Below, one piece after another: positions 29,424 through 38,520 of a stretch of 64,000 nucleotides of DNA (within the stretch, counting starts at the first letter, position 1; every line of letters starts with the position of its first letter). The DNA lies in the NCBI GenBank assembly GCA_019694615.1, contig JAIBBP010000178.1, forward strand, positions 25,229 to 89,228, in the 5' to 3' direction. A program made the position numbers and the translations under genes. Below the pieces are notes generated by a model, which worked only from the letters and a program-made list of their open reading frames with translations, was not told the DNA's origin and made no database searches. This stretch comes from Microthrixaceae bacterium. GTDB lineage: Bacteria > Actinomycetota > Acidimicrobiia > Acidimicrobiales > Microtrichaceae.

Positions 29424-29840
29424 TCAGTGGCCGTTTCCGGGTTGGACCAGTTCCACCAGGACGCCACCGGCATCCTTGGGGTGGATGAAGTTCACCCGGC
29501 TTCCGGCGGTGCCACCCTTGGGAGCGTCGTAAAGCAGACGGATGCCGCGGTCCCGAAGCGTCGCGCACACCTCGTCGATGTCCGCGACGCGGTACGCCAT
29601 CTGCTGGATGCCGGGGCCTGAGCGATCGAGGAACTTGCCAATGGTGGAGTCCGGGCTCAGCGGGGCCAGTAGTTGGATCGACGACTCGCTGTCTCCGACG
29701 CGGAGCATCGCCTCACGGACGCCCTGCTCCTCATTGACCTCGACGTGGTACGCCTTCATGCCGAAGTTCGTCTCGTAGAACGTAATGGCTTCGTCGAGGT
29801 CGGCGACCGCGATGCCGACATGGTCGATGTGGGTGAACAT
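29424..29840 (-). CDS. mce: Methylmalonyl-CoA epimerase
   Basis: A 138-residue vicinal-oxygen-chelate protein starting FTHIDHVGIAVADLDEAITF, with metal-site His in IDHVGI, the central GIQQMAYRVADIDEVCATL, and FIHPKDAGGVLVELVQ at the end with the ligand Glu. It interconverts (2R)- and (2S)-methylmalonyl-CoA in propionate and odd-chain fatty-acid catabolism. Length and motifs are typical. No mutase genes are adjacent. Confidence 0.9.
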   Translation of the reverse strand: MFTHIDHVGIAVADLDEAITFYETNFGMKAYHVEVNEEQGVREAMLRVGDSESSIQLLAPLSPDSTIGKFLDRSGPGIQQMAYRVADIDEVCATLRDRGIRLLYDAPKGGTAGSRVNFIHPKDAGGVLVELVQPGNGH

Positions 29841-29877
29841 CGGCCCAGTCTGGCACCTTGGCGAAGCAGGGCCGAGT

Positions 29878-30288
29878 TCAGCCGAGCACCTCGACGGACA
29901 CGCCGAGGAGTTGGTACGTGTTCAGGGCCCGACGATCCCGACTGGCGAGCGGGAGTCCTGCGGACCGAGCGGCCAGGGCGACCAGCCCGTCATAGGCGGC
30001 ACCTCCAGCGATTCCGGCGTCGGCGAGCACAGCCGGGGCCGACCGGGCGGCCCTCGCGTCGAGGACTGCGGCGGTATCGAATCGGTCACGGAGGAGGCGG
30101 ACGGCGTCTCGCGGAGCGACACGCGCATCGCCGGGAAGCCGGGTGAGAACGGCGTACGTCTCGTGGACGGCGTGTCCGGCGAGAGCGACCGATCGTTCGC
30201 CGATGGCGTCGTTCGCCGCTCGGTGCGCCGCATGCGAGGTCAGCAACAGAGGCACCGCGACACTCGTGTCCAGGAGTACGTCGGTCAT
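29878..30288 (-). CDS. vapC: PIN-domain VapC-like toxin
   Basis: A 136-residue PIN protein with the first acidic residue in VLLDTSVAVPLLL, the conserved Glu in HAVHETYAVLTRLPGD, and the later acidic cluster in GGAAYDGLVALAA with SRDRRALNTYQLLGV at the end. VapC proteins are Mg-dependent ribonucleases that cut specific tRNA or rRNA sites. The ATG overlaps the antitoxin stop by 4 nt, giving antitoxin-first order. Confidence 0.85.
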   Translation of the reverse strand: MTDVLLDTSVAVPLLLTSHAAHRAANDAIGERSVALAGHAVHETYAVLTRLPGDARVAPRDAVRLLRDRFDTAAVLDARAARSAPAVLADAGIAGGAAYDGLVALAARSAGLPLASRDRRALNTYQLLGVSVEVLG

Positions 30289-30521
30289 CGACGCGCGGCG
30301 TCGATGAGAGCGAACACGTCGTCGTCTGTGACGGGTGTGTCGGCAACAGCGACGAGTTTCCCGTCGCGTTCCTCGACTCGAGCGGTGCGGCTGATCGGCG
30401 TGATGTGCAGGCCGTCGCCGTACTCGCTGACGTCGACCTTCGACCCTGGCATGAGCCGCAGTCTGTCCCGCAGGAGCTTCGGGACGACGATTCGGCCAAC
30501 TTCGTCGACTGTTGCTTCCAT
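30285..30521 (-). CDS. AbrB/SpoVT-type antitoxin
   Basis: A 78-residue protein with an N-terminal swapped-hairpin AbrB domain (MEATVDEVGRIVVPKLLRDR, then LMPGSKVDVSEYGDGLHI) and a C-terminal acidic tail (DTPVTDDDVFALIDAARR) that should bind the toxin. It would repress its own operon. I chose ATG 30521 because the AbrB domain begins there; the longer frame adds an Arg-rich non-domain stretch that overlaps the next gene. Confidence 0.85.
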   Translation of the reverse strand: MEATVDEVGRIVVPKLLRDRLRLMPGSKVDVSEYGDGLHITPISRTARVEERDGKLVAVADTPVTDDDVFALIDAARR

Positions 30522-30583
30522 TGGGACAACGCTACCAGCACACTCCCAGTTGGACTCGCTCGGCGTGTCCGGATGCGGAGCCG

Positions 30584-33055
30584 CTACGACCGATCGCCGC
30601 GAGCGCCGGCGTACGCAGCCCCCACCAGGGCGAGGCCGATCGCCGCGCCGAGCAGGACCCACCAGAGTGAGCCGACGTCGGTGCCGTCATCGGTTGGGGC
30701 TGCACTGCCGTGGCTCTGCGCGGATGCAGTTGCGCGCTGCTCGGTGGACGACAGGCCGGGGTAGCCGACGCTGCGCTTCGACCAGTCGCACACGCCGTCG
30801 GGAAAGATCGTCTCGAGGCGTTCCTGTTGCGCATCGTTCGGAGCCCACGCCCCGTAGTCGCCGTTGTCGATCGCCGCGGTGACGGGCTTGAGGTGGCATT
30901 TGTAGACGTCGTTGGTGATGGGCCCGCCGGCGACGATGCGCGACGTGGAATGGATCGGGAAGTACGCAGCACAGTCGCCGACGGTGACACCGCCAACTTC
31001 GGCGGGGGCCTTGTCGGTCCACGCTCCTTCGCCGGTGAGCGCCAGCTCGACCGCTCCGTCCCACACGCCGTCGCCGGATGCGATCTGTTGGCCCGACGTG
31101 TCCCAGCACGCGTCGACGGCCTCGCTCGGCTTGGTCGAGGCAGCGGTCGCGTCCGCGTCGGCCTGCATCGACAGCACCCACTCGTCCATCACCCGGTACA
31201 CGTTCATCAACAGACGTGACGTCGCCTCCTCGTCCTCTTCGGGGCGGGCGTCCTGGAACCAGATCACGTGGTTGTCGACCGACCCCATCGACCGACGGAT
31301 GCGCTCGCGGACCACGAACGACTGGTGCACGTTGTGCATGTCGAGCTGGTCCTCCAAGTAGTGGCGCACGTCGAGGATCGGGATGTCACGCCCGAGGCGA
31401 CCGTCGAATTCGAGGCCCGACTCGAACGCGTTGGTGATCGCCTCGACATCGCCCTCGCTTCGAGGTGCCGGTCCGGCGCCGGTTCCGAGGTTCATCTGTC
31501 GCGAGGAGTACTGGTCGAGGTCATCGCCCTCGCAGAGGCCGACGGTCTTGGCGAACGCTCCGAGAGTGTCGCCGGCCATCTGAGCGACCATGCCGCATGA
31601 CTCCGGAACGTTGTCCTCGCCCGCTTTCCAGGACCCGATGCGTTCGTTGAGTTCGAGGAACTCGTCAGGGGTGATCTCGCCACGGGCGACCGAACGCAAG
31701 CCGTACTGGACGCCGACGTTGTCCCACGGAACGCGGGCGAAGCCGGTGCCGGGGTCGATGCCGTACGCCTCCGCCGCGTCGTCCCAGTGCGTCCAGTTGA
31801 CCCACTCGGCTGGGTCCGCGGACTGGCGAAGCAGCCGCCCGAAGTCGGGGAACGCGTCGGGAACGGCCGGCTCACCGGCGGCAGCCTTCGTGAGGAGCTC
31901 TCCGGCGTAGGGCAGCAGCACGTCGTCCATGTCGGCGGCGAGCCCGAAGTTTGGGTTGAGCGCGAGCGGGGTCGATCCGCGCCAACCTTCGATGCACTCG
32001 CTCGACCCGGTGTCGCCGGTTGCCTTCTGCCAGTCGGACTCGAACCCCTCGATCGTGTTCTGGCCTTCGAGCAGCTCGCGGTTGTCCCAGTTCGCCCATC
32101 GTGGATTGTCGGCGTCGGTGACGTCCATGTATTGCTCGAGCAGCTCGCAGTCTCCGATGTTGATGGTCTGGGTCGTCATGTCGGGATAGGAGTACTGGGG
32201 GATCAGCGCGTCGAGCAGGTCGGGGTGGTTCTGCGCGTACACGTACTGCTGGATGCCGCCGCCTGACCCACCGATTCCGACCGTGTAGCGGGGCTCGGCG
32301 TGGTCGTCGACGAAGAGCGCCTTCAGTTCCTCGGCGACGCGACCGCCGAGGAGCAGGTCGTAGTGGACCGACGTCCGTGTGCCGCTCGAGTACACGACCG
32401 CGTGGCCCGAGCGGAGAGCCTCGTCGAGTTGGGAGTCGCCGTTCGAGAGGCTGCCCTGGCTGTGGCCGATGCCGACGCCGCCGCCGAAGCTGTAGACGAG
32501 GCGACCGTTCCAGTACCGGTCGTCCCAGGTGGTGCCGGCGTCGGTGACCTCCTCGAACGGCACGAGCATCGCGACGCTGTAGATGAACCGCGTGTCGGGA
32601 AGCGTGCCCCGCTGGTAGCGGTAGAGATAGGGGATCCGGGTCGCGCCTGCGAGTTCCATGTCGTCGCTTCCGATGAGTGTGGCGACGTCGAGGTAGGCGA
32701 TGTCGGCTGGCAGGGCGGTCGCGTCGGCGGGGAGGGTCTGGACCTTCCCGGCGGTGTCGCGGTAGCGGTACTCGACGCGCTCGTCGGCCTGGCAGCGCTG
32801 CGACCAGCCGAGCGGTTGCTTGGTGAGGTCGGGGGTGTCGGGGGCGGTCTCCGGATAGACGGGAGTGCCCTTGCGGTCGTCGTTGTCGACTTTGGGCTGG
32901 CCGAGCCCGTTGAACTGCGTGGTGCAGAGGAACGGCTCCTTGGTGGGATCGTCCTGCGCACCGGCGGGTGGCGCTCCCAGCGGTGCCATAGCTACCAGGG
33001 CGGCTGCGACCGCGGTGATCCGACCGACGCGACGACGAAGCGAAACGTGCTCCAC
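30584..33055 (-). CDS. DUF6351-type secreted alpha/beta hydrolase
   Basis: An 823-residue exported protein. A signal peptide (about 1-35, RITAVAAALVAMAPLGAPPAGA) leads into a large domain with a serine-hydrolase elbow GIGGSGGGIQQ, an oxyanion-like SFGGGVGIGHSQGS and several conserved Cys and Trp. This matches DUF6351, a family of unknown substrate. The C-terminus has a membrane helix (LWWVLLGAAIGLALVGAAYA) followed by basic residues, so it is probably anchored outside the cell; no LPXTG motif is present. The GTG at 33055 is preferred because GGGGGAGGA lies 5 nt upstream. It stands alone. Confidence 0.75.
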   Translation of the reverse strand: MEHVSLRRRVGRITAVAAALVAMAPLGAPPAGAQDDPTKEPFLCTTQFNGLGQPKVDNDDRKGTPVYPETAPDTPDLTKQPLGWSQRCQADERVEYRYRDTAGKVQTLPADATALPADIAYLDVATLIGSDDMELAGATRIPYLYRYQRGTLPDTRFIYSVAMLVPFEEVTDAGTTWDDRYWNGRLVYSFGGGVGIGHSQGSLSNGDSQLDEALRSGHAVVYSSGTRTSVHYDLLLGGRVAEELKALFVDDHAEPRYTVGIGGSGGGIQQYVYAQNHPDLLDALIPQYSYPDMTTQTINIGDCELLEQYMDVTDADNPRWANWDNRELLEGQNTIEGFESDWQKATGDTGSSECIEGWRGSTPLALNPNFGLAADMDDVLLPYAGELLTKAAAGEPAVPDAFPDFGRLLRQSADPAEWVNWTHWDDAAEAYGIDPGTGFARVPWDNVGVQYGLRSVARGEITPDEFLELNERIGSWKAGEDNVPESCGMVAQMAGDTLGAFAKTVGLCEGDDLDQYSSRQMNLGTGAGPAPRSEGDVEAITNAFESGLEFDGRLGRDIPILDVRHYLEDQLDMHNVHQSFVVRERIRRSMGSVDNHVIWFQDARPEEDEEATSRLLMNVYRVMDEWVLSMQADADATAASTKPSEAVDACWDTSGQQIASGDGVWDGAVELALTGEGAWTDKAPAEVGGVTVGDCAAYFPIHSTSRIVAGGPITNDVYKCHLKPVTAAIDNGDYGAWAPNDAQQERLETIFPDGVCDWSKRSVGYPGLSSTEQRATASAQSHGSAAPTDDGTDVGSLWWVLLGAAIGLALVGAAYAGARGDRS

Positions 33056-33331
33056 TCGATTCCTCCCCCGAGGTGGCGACACCACACGGTGTCGAGAGCG
33101 GAGCCTATCGAGCTGTCACCGGTGAATCGGCAGTTGCGCGTCGGCGTGCGCGGTCGTCGCCGATCTCGGTGTCAGACCCCACGGTCATGATGGTCATGAC
33201 GCACGTGCTCGTTTCGAGTGGCACCTGCACTTCCCCTCCCACGCGTCCGCCGCGCTCGGATGGCCCCGCCCCGCAATCGACCTCGGCGCCTTGGGCCTCC
33301 CTCACCGTCAATCCAGTTCGGAGCGCGCATG

Positions 33332-33907
33332 ATGGATCGAATCGAGTTCGTCGGTGTCAGGGGAGGGCACGGTGCGACCACCGTGGCCCTGGTGGCGGCT
33401 GCGACGCTGGCTACCCGAGGCCCGTCAACGATTTCGGCGATGGACCCCGTCGCCCTCGCGGCCGTGGCCGGTGCTTCGTCTGGTGATCTACCGACGCATC
33501 TGACCGAAGGTCTCATTCTCGTCGCCGATCAGTCGGGCGCCGGAGTTGTCGACGCCGGAACGCTCCGACCATGCCTCGACGGCAGTGGCCCGGTCGAGAC
33601 CGGAGAACCCGACGTGGCGGACGAGACCGGCCTGCTTCGTGTCGCCGTGCTACGTGGGCCCGACTATCTCGGTGTGCGGACTTTGGCGGGCGTCGAAGGT
33701 CGCGCGGTGGACGGGGTGGTGGTGGTTGCCGAGCCGGGGAGGGCGCTCGATTCTCATGACGTCGAGCACGTGTGCGGCCTTCCCGTGGTCGCTGTCGTGG
33801 ACCACACCCCGAACGTCGCTCGCGCGGTGGACGCCGGTCTGCTGGTGCAGCGCTGCCAGCGCCTCCGCGAGTTCGATCGGCTTCGCTCCTGGCTCGCCGA
33901 TCGCTGA
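33332..33907 (+). CDS. Degenerate ParA/CpaE-like protein (paralogue of the 46.6-kb gene)
   Basis: A 191-residue protein beginning MDRIEFVGVRGGHGATTVAL. The segment RGGHGATT aligns with the deviant Walker A (KGGVGKTT) of ParA/MinD ATPases but lacks both lysines, as in TadZ/CpaE pseudo-ATPases. Later segments (VAVLRGPDYLGVRTL, VDGVVVVAEPGRALDSHDVE, VVAVVDHTPNVARAVDAGLL) align almost continuously with the element gene at 46585-47193. It therefore looks like a second copy left by a related mobile element. GGAG lies 8 nt before the chosen ATG. Function unknown. Confidence 0.65.
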   Translation: MDRIEFVGVRGGHGATTVALVAAATLATRGPSTISAMDPVALAAVAGASSGDLPTHLTEGLILVADQSGAGVVDAGTLRPCLDGSGPVETGEPDVADETGLLRVAVLRGPDYLGVRTLAGVEGRAVDGVVVVAEPGRALDSHDVEHVCGLPVVAVVDHTPNVARAVDAGLLVQRCQRLREFDRLRSWLADR

Positions 33908-33954
33908 GCACACCGATTCAGGACCCCGGCGCCCCGTCCCGATGTCGGCTGCGA

Positions 33955-34452
33955 TCAGTGGCGGCGGACTCCGCCGTACTTCATGCGTGTGTCGCTCATC
34001 GATGCCGGGCGGGCCTCATCGTCGGTGATGCCGGCCGCAACGATCTCGCCGACGAACAGGGTGTGGCTGCCGAGGTCGAGTGTGTGTCGCACCTCGCAGT
34101 CCATCCACGCGATTGCTTCGTCGAAGATCGGCGCGCCGGTGGTCTCGGTGCGGACCGGACGGCCGTTGAGGGCACCGTCCTCGTTGGTGGCGGGTTTGGA
34201 GAACTTGACGAACACCTTGGTGTTCTCGGCATCCCAGAGGTTGATCGAGAAGCACCCGCCGTCGCGGATGAGCCCGACCGTCACCGAGTCGTTGTCGATT
34301 CCGACGCCGACGAGGACCGGTTCCTGCGCGAGCTGGGTGATCCAGCTGGTCGTCATGGCGTTGCGTCGCCCCTCGGCCGCCGACCCGACGAGCGCCAGCG
34401 CGTTCGGGATCTTCCAGGTGACCTTGTTGAGAAGCTCGTCGTCGAGTGTCAT
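33955..34452 (-). CDS. Flavin reductase-like FMN-binding protein
   Basis: A 165-residue split-barrel flavin reductase-domain protein: WKIPNALALVGSAAEGRRNAMTTSWITQ (first strands and the flavin-phosphate region), then VTVGLIRDGGCFSINLWDAE and IAWMDCEVRHTLDLGSHTLF. The family reduces or binds FMN, often to feed a monooxygenase, but no partner oxygenase is nearby. ATG 34452 is chosen over an in-frame codon 6 residues upstream because the domain starts there. Confidence 0.8.
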   Translation of the reverse strand: MTLDDELLNKVTWKIPNALALVGSAAEGRRNAMTTSWITQLAQEPVLVGVGIDNDSVTVGLIRDGGCFSINLWDAENTKVFVKFSKPATNEDGALNGRPVRTETTGAPIFDEAIAWMDCEVRHTLDLGSHTLFVGEIVAAGITDDEARPASMSDTRMKYGGVRRH

Positions 34453-34615
34453 GGTCACAGCCTGGCGCACCGATGCGGCCGGTGTGTGTCGGGGTGGTCC
34501 GGAACCGCGAGGGGAATCGCCGACGGTCGGGCATTGGGGGGAGGTACGTTCTCGAGTCCGCGCGCGCCGGCGGCAGCGGAGGGAAATTGCTGACCGAGCG
34601 CGGCTGCCGGTGACG

Positions 34616-34681
34616 GTCGCGCTACGACTCGTGCTCTACGCGCTGGACCCGATGAACGTCGTTGCCCAGGTGTGCAGCCCG
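34616..34681 (+). pseudogene. Fragment of a lipase C-terminus
   Basis: These 22 codons read VALRLVLYALDPMNVVAQVCSP in part and match the C-terminus of the intact lipase at 37539-38495 (IALRLVLNALDPSTAVTPVCSP), also at the DNA level. No upstream lipase body is present. It is a remnant of a duplicated or recombined lipase gene inside the 300-nt gap between the flavin reductase and the carboxylesterase. The rest of that gap shows only a short open tail (WKVGELLGVNHAYNV) that I cannot place. Confidence 0.6.
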
Positions 34682-34759
34682 GGGCGAGCATGGGGAGTGG
34701 AAGGTCGGCGAACTCCTCGGGGTCAACCACGCCTACAACGTACGACTCCGTCGGCCCGC

Positions 34760-35899
34760 CTAATTGGCGCAGAAGCCGTCGGCCGACGGGTCGCGGACGT
34801 CGTTGCGCAGGTTCAACCACCGCGACAGGAACGTCGTCCACTGGTAGTCGGTCGCCGACTTGTTCGCGTTGTACAGCGTGTTGGCGTGAAGGTTTGTGGA
34901 GCAGTACGAAGTGAGCTCGGCGACCAAAGACTGGGCACGAGCGTCCTGCACAGTGCGGGCTGCGCAGGAGTAGTCGAGCGCCTGGTCGAATCGGGAGGCG
35001 ATGCCACTTGTCGGTACATCGCCGGCGCCGATCTCCGGTGTCGAGCCGTCGACGTATGCCGGGGAGAGACAGCCACTGGCGGCGAGAACGGCCTGGGGCT
35101 TGGAGTTGGTGGACGTCGGGGTGTCGCCGGTGAAGTAGGAAACGGTACCGACGTCATCGGAACGATAGGCGGTGCCCATCGCCGTGACCGCCCCCGCCGA
35201 GAAGCCGGCGACGGCGATACGGTCGGGGTCGATTCCGTAGGTCGCGGCGTTCGCCCGCAGATAGCGGACCGCTGCCAGAGCATCGCGGGTCGCCGCTTGC
35301 ACGTTGTTCTTGCACGTCTCGAAGTGCGCGAGCCACGTCGGGTCGTTGGGGTTCTCGTTGTCCTGCACCCACTGGCAGAGCGCCGGCGACGAGTTCCCGC
35401 TCGGCACGAGCGTGGTGTTCATCCGATACTCCAGCGAGAAGCCGACGTAGCCGCGTTTGGCGTAGTCCGCTCCGACGCCGACGGCGAGCCCGTGCATGGC
35501 ATCGGCGCCGAAGGCAAACCCGCCCCCGTGTATCCAGATGACGGCAGGCCGGTCGGTGCGACCGTCGTTGGGGTCGGCCATCCACATGCGCAACCGCTGG
35601 TTGCCGTCGTTGTCGAGCGGCGGCCGGGGGTCGGGGATTTCCTTGTTCGTTCCGGCGTACAGGGTGCCGCCGTAGTGGGGATCGATGTTGGGCGCTGCGC
35701 CCCAGTAGATCGGGTCGTTGTCGGGGGTCACCACCGGTGTGATCTCGGGCATCTGGTCGATGTAGAGCCCTGTCGGGCCGGAACCTCCGCCGCCACCGGA
35801 GCCCGGAGCACACCCAGCAAAGAGCGGGAGTGTCGCCGCGCAGGCTGCGAGCACCGCTGACCGTAGCTTCGGCGATCGCATGTTGAGCGAGCGTGTCAT
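34760..35899 (-). CDS. Carboxylesterase-type alpha/beta hydrolase lipoprotein
   Basis: A 379-residue exported esterase. The signal peptide ends in a lipobox (LPLFAGC) followed by a Gly/Ser linker. The hormone-sensitive-lipase-like oxyanion motif HGGG occurs in VIWIHGGGFAFGADAMHG, and the nucleophile elbow in AVAGFSAGAVTAMG. Paired Cys residues near the C-terminus may form a disulfide. The ATG at 35899 follows AGGGGGTC on the minus strand. Substrate unknown. The gene ends beside hydrolase fragments, in a zone with signs of rearrangement. Confidence 0.82.
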   Translation of the reverse strand: MTRSLNMRSPKLRSAVLAACAATLPLFAGCAPGSGGGGGSGPTGLYIDQMPEITPVVTPDNDPIYWGAAPNIDPHYGGTLYAGTNKEIPDPRPPLDNDGNQRLRMWMADPNDGRTDRPAVIWIHGGGFAFGADAMHGLAVGVGADYAKRGYVGFSLEYRMNTTLVPSGNSSPALCQWVQDNENPNDPTWLAHFETCKNNVQAATRDALAAVRYLRANAATYGIDPDRIAVAGFSAGAVTAMGTAYRSDDVGTVSYFTGDTPTSTNSKPQAVLAASGCLSPAYVDGSTPEIGAGDVPTSGIASRFDQALDYSCAARTVQDARAQSLVAELTSYCSTNLHANTLYNANKSATDYQWTTFLSRWLNLRNDVRDPSADGFCAN

Positions 35900-36049
35900 G
35901 TTCGTTGACCCCCTGTCCTGCGCAGCACGGTGCTCCGACCGGCACATTTAACCGGTTGGTGGTGCGCAGTCGATGAGGAAAATGTGATGAAACCATGTGC
36001 ACGGGCGTGCCGCCCGACGTCGAACCGGCTCGATCCCCGGCGGGTCTGG

Positions 36050-36172
36050 CCCCAGTCCTACGGCTACCGACAGCTCGGCCGGGGGACCGTTGGGCTCATC
36101 CATGGTTGGCCGTTGTCGAGTGCGTTGTGGGCGGCTCAGGTACCTGCGGTCACCCAGCTCATGGGGGGATGA
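36050..36172 (+). pseudogene. N-terminal fragment of an alpha/beta hydrolase
   Basis: A short open stretch reads SYGYRQLGRGTVGLIHGWPL and continues SSALWAAQVPAV before a stop at 36170-36172. This matches the first strand and oxyanion HGWP region of haloperoxidase-like hydrolases, with nothing of the catalytic Ser, Asp or His after it. I read it as a truncated gene. The surrounding 35900-36239 holds no other recognisable gene. Confidence 0.5.
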
Positions 36173-36239
36173 CCCGCAATGTCGCGGACCACCCGTTCGG
36201 GGCGTCTGATCGCTCCGGCCGACGGGCAGAGGTTCGATT

Positions 36240-37271
36240 GTGTCCTTCAGTTCACCCTCGATTCCGGTGCCGCGTGGGCGGCTTAGCGCCGCTCTTGTCG
36301 CTTATCTCAGCGGCCGGTGGCAGATCCTGTCGGTCGCGCCCGTTGTTTCGCGTGACGGCGGGACGAGCGCATTGGACGACGAGGACCTTCAACTAGCGCT
36401 CTACTGCTGCTACGAGCTGCACTATCGCGGGTTCGACGGAGCGGTCGACGCCGAGTGGGACGACCAGGTGTTGCGTTTCCGGGCGGCGCTGGAGCGTGAG
36501 TTCGAAGCAGCCCTCCGGGACGCCGTGGTTGAGCGCCACCGATGTGGGGTCGACGATCCGGCATCGGAGTTGTCGTTGATTGTCGAGGACGGCGACGGAG
36601 CGCCGTCACCTTCCCGGTTCATCGCCGAGCGCGGATCGCTCGGCGACCTTCGCGAGTTCGCGATCCACCGGTCGCTGTACCAGCTGAAGGAGGCCGACGG
36701 GCACACGTGGGCAATTCCCCGGTATTCGGGCCGCTCGCGCTCGGCTCTGATCGAGACCCAGATGGACGAGTACGGCAACGGTGTGCCGGGCCAGGCTCAT
36801 GCGGAACTGTTCGCGGACACCATGGACGAGCTCGACCTGTGTACGACGTACGGGGCCTACGTCGACCTCGTTGGCGCGCCAACGTTGTCCACGGTGAACC
36901 TGCTGACCTGGTTCGAATTGCATCGACGCCTGTTGCCCGCGCTGCTCGGTCACCTCGCGGTGTTCGAGATGACCTCGGTGGTGCCGATGGGCCGGTACGC
37001 CTCGGCGTGCGATCGTCTCAGGCTGTCGGCGCGGGCGCGACGTCGATCACGCGGCGGAACTCATCCGGTGGGATATCGCCGAACCGCCCGTACTCCGCGA
37101 TTCCGGCGACGTGCGCCCACGTGTCGATGCCGCCGAACTGGTCGACGGCGTGATCGGCGACACTTCTCACCGATGCGTCGTCTGCGGCCTCGGCGACGAT
37201 CGTCTCCACCGGCCGAGCAGCCTCGGCGGCGAGTGAGGCCAGCGCCTCGGTGTCACGACCGGCGGCCATGA
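36240..37271 (+). pseudogene. Iron-containing redox enzyme (haem-oxygenase-like fold), 3'-truncated
   Basis: Residues 1 to about 260 look like a normal member of the iron-containing redox enzyme family: LALYCCYELHYRGFDG, FAIHRSLYQLKEADGHTWAI, LIETQMDEYGNGVPGQAHAELF and VFEMTSVVPMGRYASACDRL, with the expected His and Glu ligands. From about base 37020 the frame runs antisense through an SDR gene and becomes Arg-rich nonsense (RARRRSRGG). The last ligand-bearing helix is missing, so the product is probably inactive. The GTG at 36240 is the likely original start. Confidence 0.7.
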
Positions 37272-37371
37272 CCCGTGCCCCCCGCGCGGCAGCGGCGAGG
37301 GCAGTCGCTCTCCCGATGCCGGAGCTGGCACCGAAGACGACGATGTTCTGTTGGGCGAGCGGTCGATGCAT
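37018..37371 (-). pseudogene. Short-chain dehydrogenase/reductase, 3'-truncated
   Basis: The 5' part is a good SDR: IVVFGASSGIGRATALAAAA (the TGxxxGIG cofactor motif), VMAAGRDTEALASLAAEAA, and FGGIDTWAHVAGIAEYGRF in the NNAG position. It stops at FRRVIDVAPAPTA, right after the conserved VIDV, so the catalytic Ser and YxxxK are gone. The break falls where the opposing redox enzyme also breaks, so one deletion cut both genes. Confidence 0.75.
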
Positions 37372-37538
37372 CTGGTCCTGCCTCCGTTCGACAAGCGGTG
37401 GGTCGAGTGCCCGCGTACCCGGACTGCACGATTTCGAGAACCGCCGACTTGCGCGCCGTATCACTGACTAAGTGGTCACTCAGTGGATAGTGTGGTGAAT
37501 GACCGGCGGCATCGCCGGCACGTTCCGGGGGGATCGGT

Positions 37539-38495
37539 ATGCGCCGTCAAGGCATGGTGTGCGTGGTGTTCGCGGTGGTCGTCGCGCTCGTGGGCTGCTC
37601 GTCGCCCTCGGGTGGCGGAGGCGGGGGCGGGCCGTTGCCCGTCAACTACAACATCACGGCTGCCGCGCCGTACCTCCTGCAGCCCAACACCCCGCCGGCG
37701 GGCGCGAACGGGAGCTGCAGGCCGACAGCGGCGCATCCGCGGCCGGTGATCCTCGTGCATGGAACGGTCGCGACGATGGGCGAGAACTGGGCCGTGTTGT
37801 CGCCGCTGCTCAAGAACAACGGGTACTGCGTCTTCGCGTTCAACTACGGCGGAACGTGGTTGTCGACGTTGACGTTCGGCAACGTGCAGGGCCTCGACGG
37901 ATCGATCAGCGCGGCGAACGAGTTGCGGGCGTTCGTCGACCACGTGCTCTGGGCCACAGGGGCCACCAAAGTCGACATCGTCGGTCACTCCCAGGGCGGA
38001 ATGCTGCCGAACTACTACGTGAAGTTCCTCGGCGGCGCATCCAAGGTGCACTCCATCGTCGGGCTTGCTCCCGTCAACCATGGCACCACCCTCAGCGGTC
38101 TGGTCACCCTCGGCCAGGATGTCAGCCGGGTGTTCCCGCCGTTGATGCCGTTCATCAACCTGTTCCTCGGGCTCGGCGTACCGGCGTTCGTCGATCTTCA
38201 GGTCGGCTCCGCGTTCATGAACCAGCTCGCATCGCTGCCCGACACGGTGCCTGGCATCAACTACACGGTGATCGCCACCCAGTACGACCAGGTCGTCACG
38301 CCGTACCAGTCGTCGTTCCTCACCGGCCCGAACGTCGACAACATCACGCTCCAGTCGGTGTGCAACCTCGACTACGCGGAGCACGTGGCGATCGTGTTCG
38401 ACCACATCGCCCTTCGGCTCGTGCTCAACGCGCTCGACCCCTCCACTGCTGTCACTCCCGTATGCAGTCCGGTGTACGCCTTCATCGGCGGCTGA
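37539..38495 (+). CDS. Secreted class 2-like lipase (lipoprotein)
   Basis: A 318-residue triacylglycerol lipase-like protein. A signal peptide with lipobox (VVALVGC) is followed by a Gly-rich linker. VILVHGTVATMGENW supplies the oxyanion region and VDIVGHSQGGMLPNYYV the catalytic serine (GHSQG); a His occurs in NLDYAEHVAIVFDH. It resembles EstA/LipA class 2 lipases of actinobacteria, which act outside the cell on lipids or esters. Its last 22 codons have a stray copy at 34616-34681. Monocistronic. Confidence 0.85.
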   Translation: MRRQGMVCVVFAVVVALVGCSSPSGGGGGGGPLPVNYNITAAAPYLLQPNTPPAGANGSCRPTAAHPRPVILVHGTVATMGENWAVLSPLLKNNGYCVFAFNYGGTWLSTLTFGNVQGLDGSISAANELRAFVDHVLWATGATKVDIVGHSQGGMLPNYYVKFLGGASKVHSIVGLAPVNHGTTLSGLVTLGQDVSRVFPPLMPFINLFLGLGVPAFVDLQVGSAFMNQLASLPDTVPGINYTVIATQYDQVVTPYQSSFLTGPNVDNITLQSVCNLDYAEHVAIVFDHIALRLVLNALDPSTAVTPVCSPVYAFIGG

Positions 38496-38520
38496 TCGCC
38501 TCCGTCAGGCGACGCCGGGC

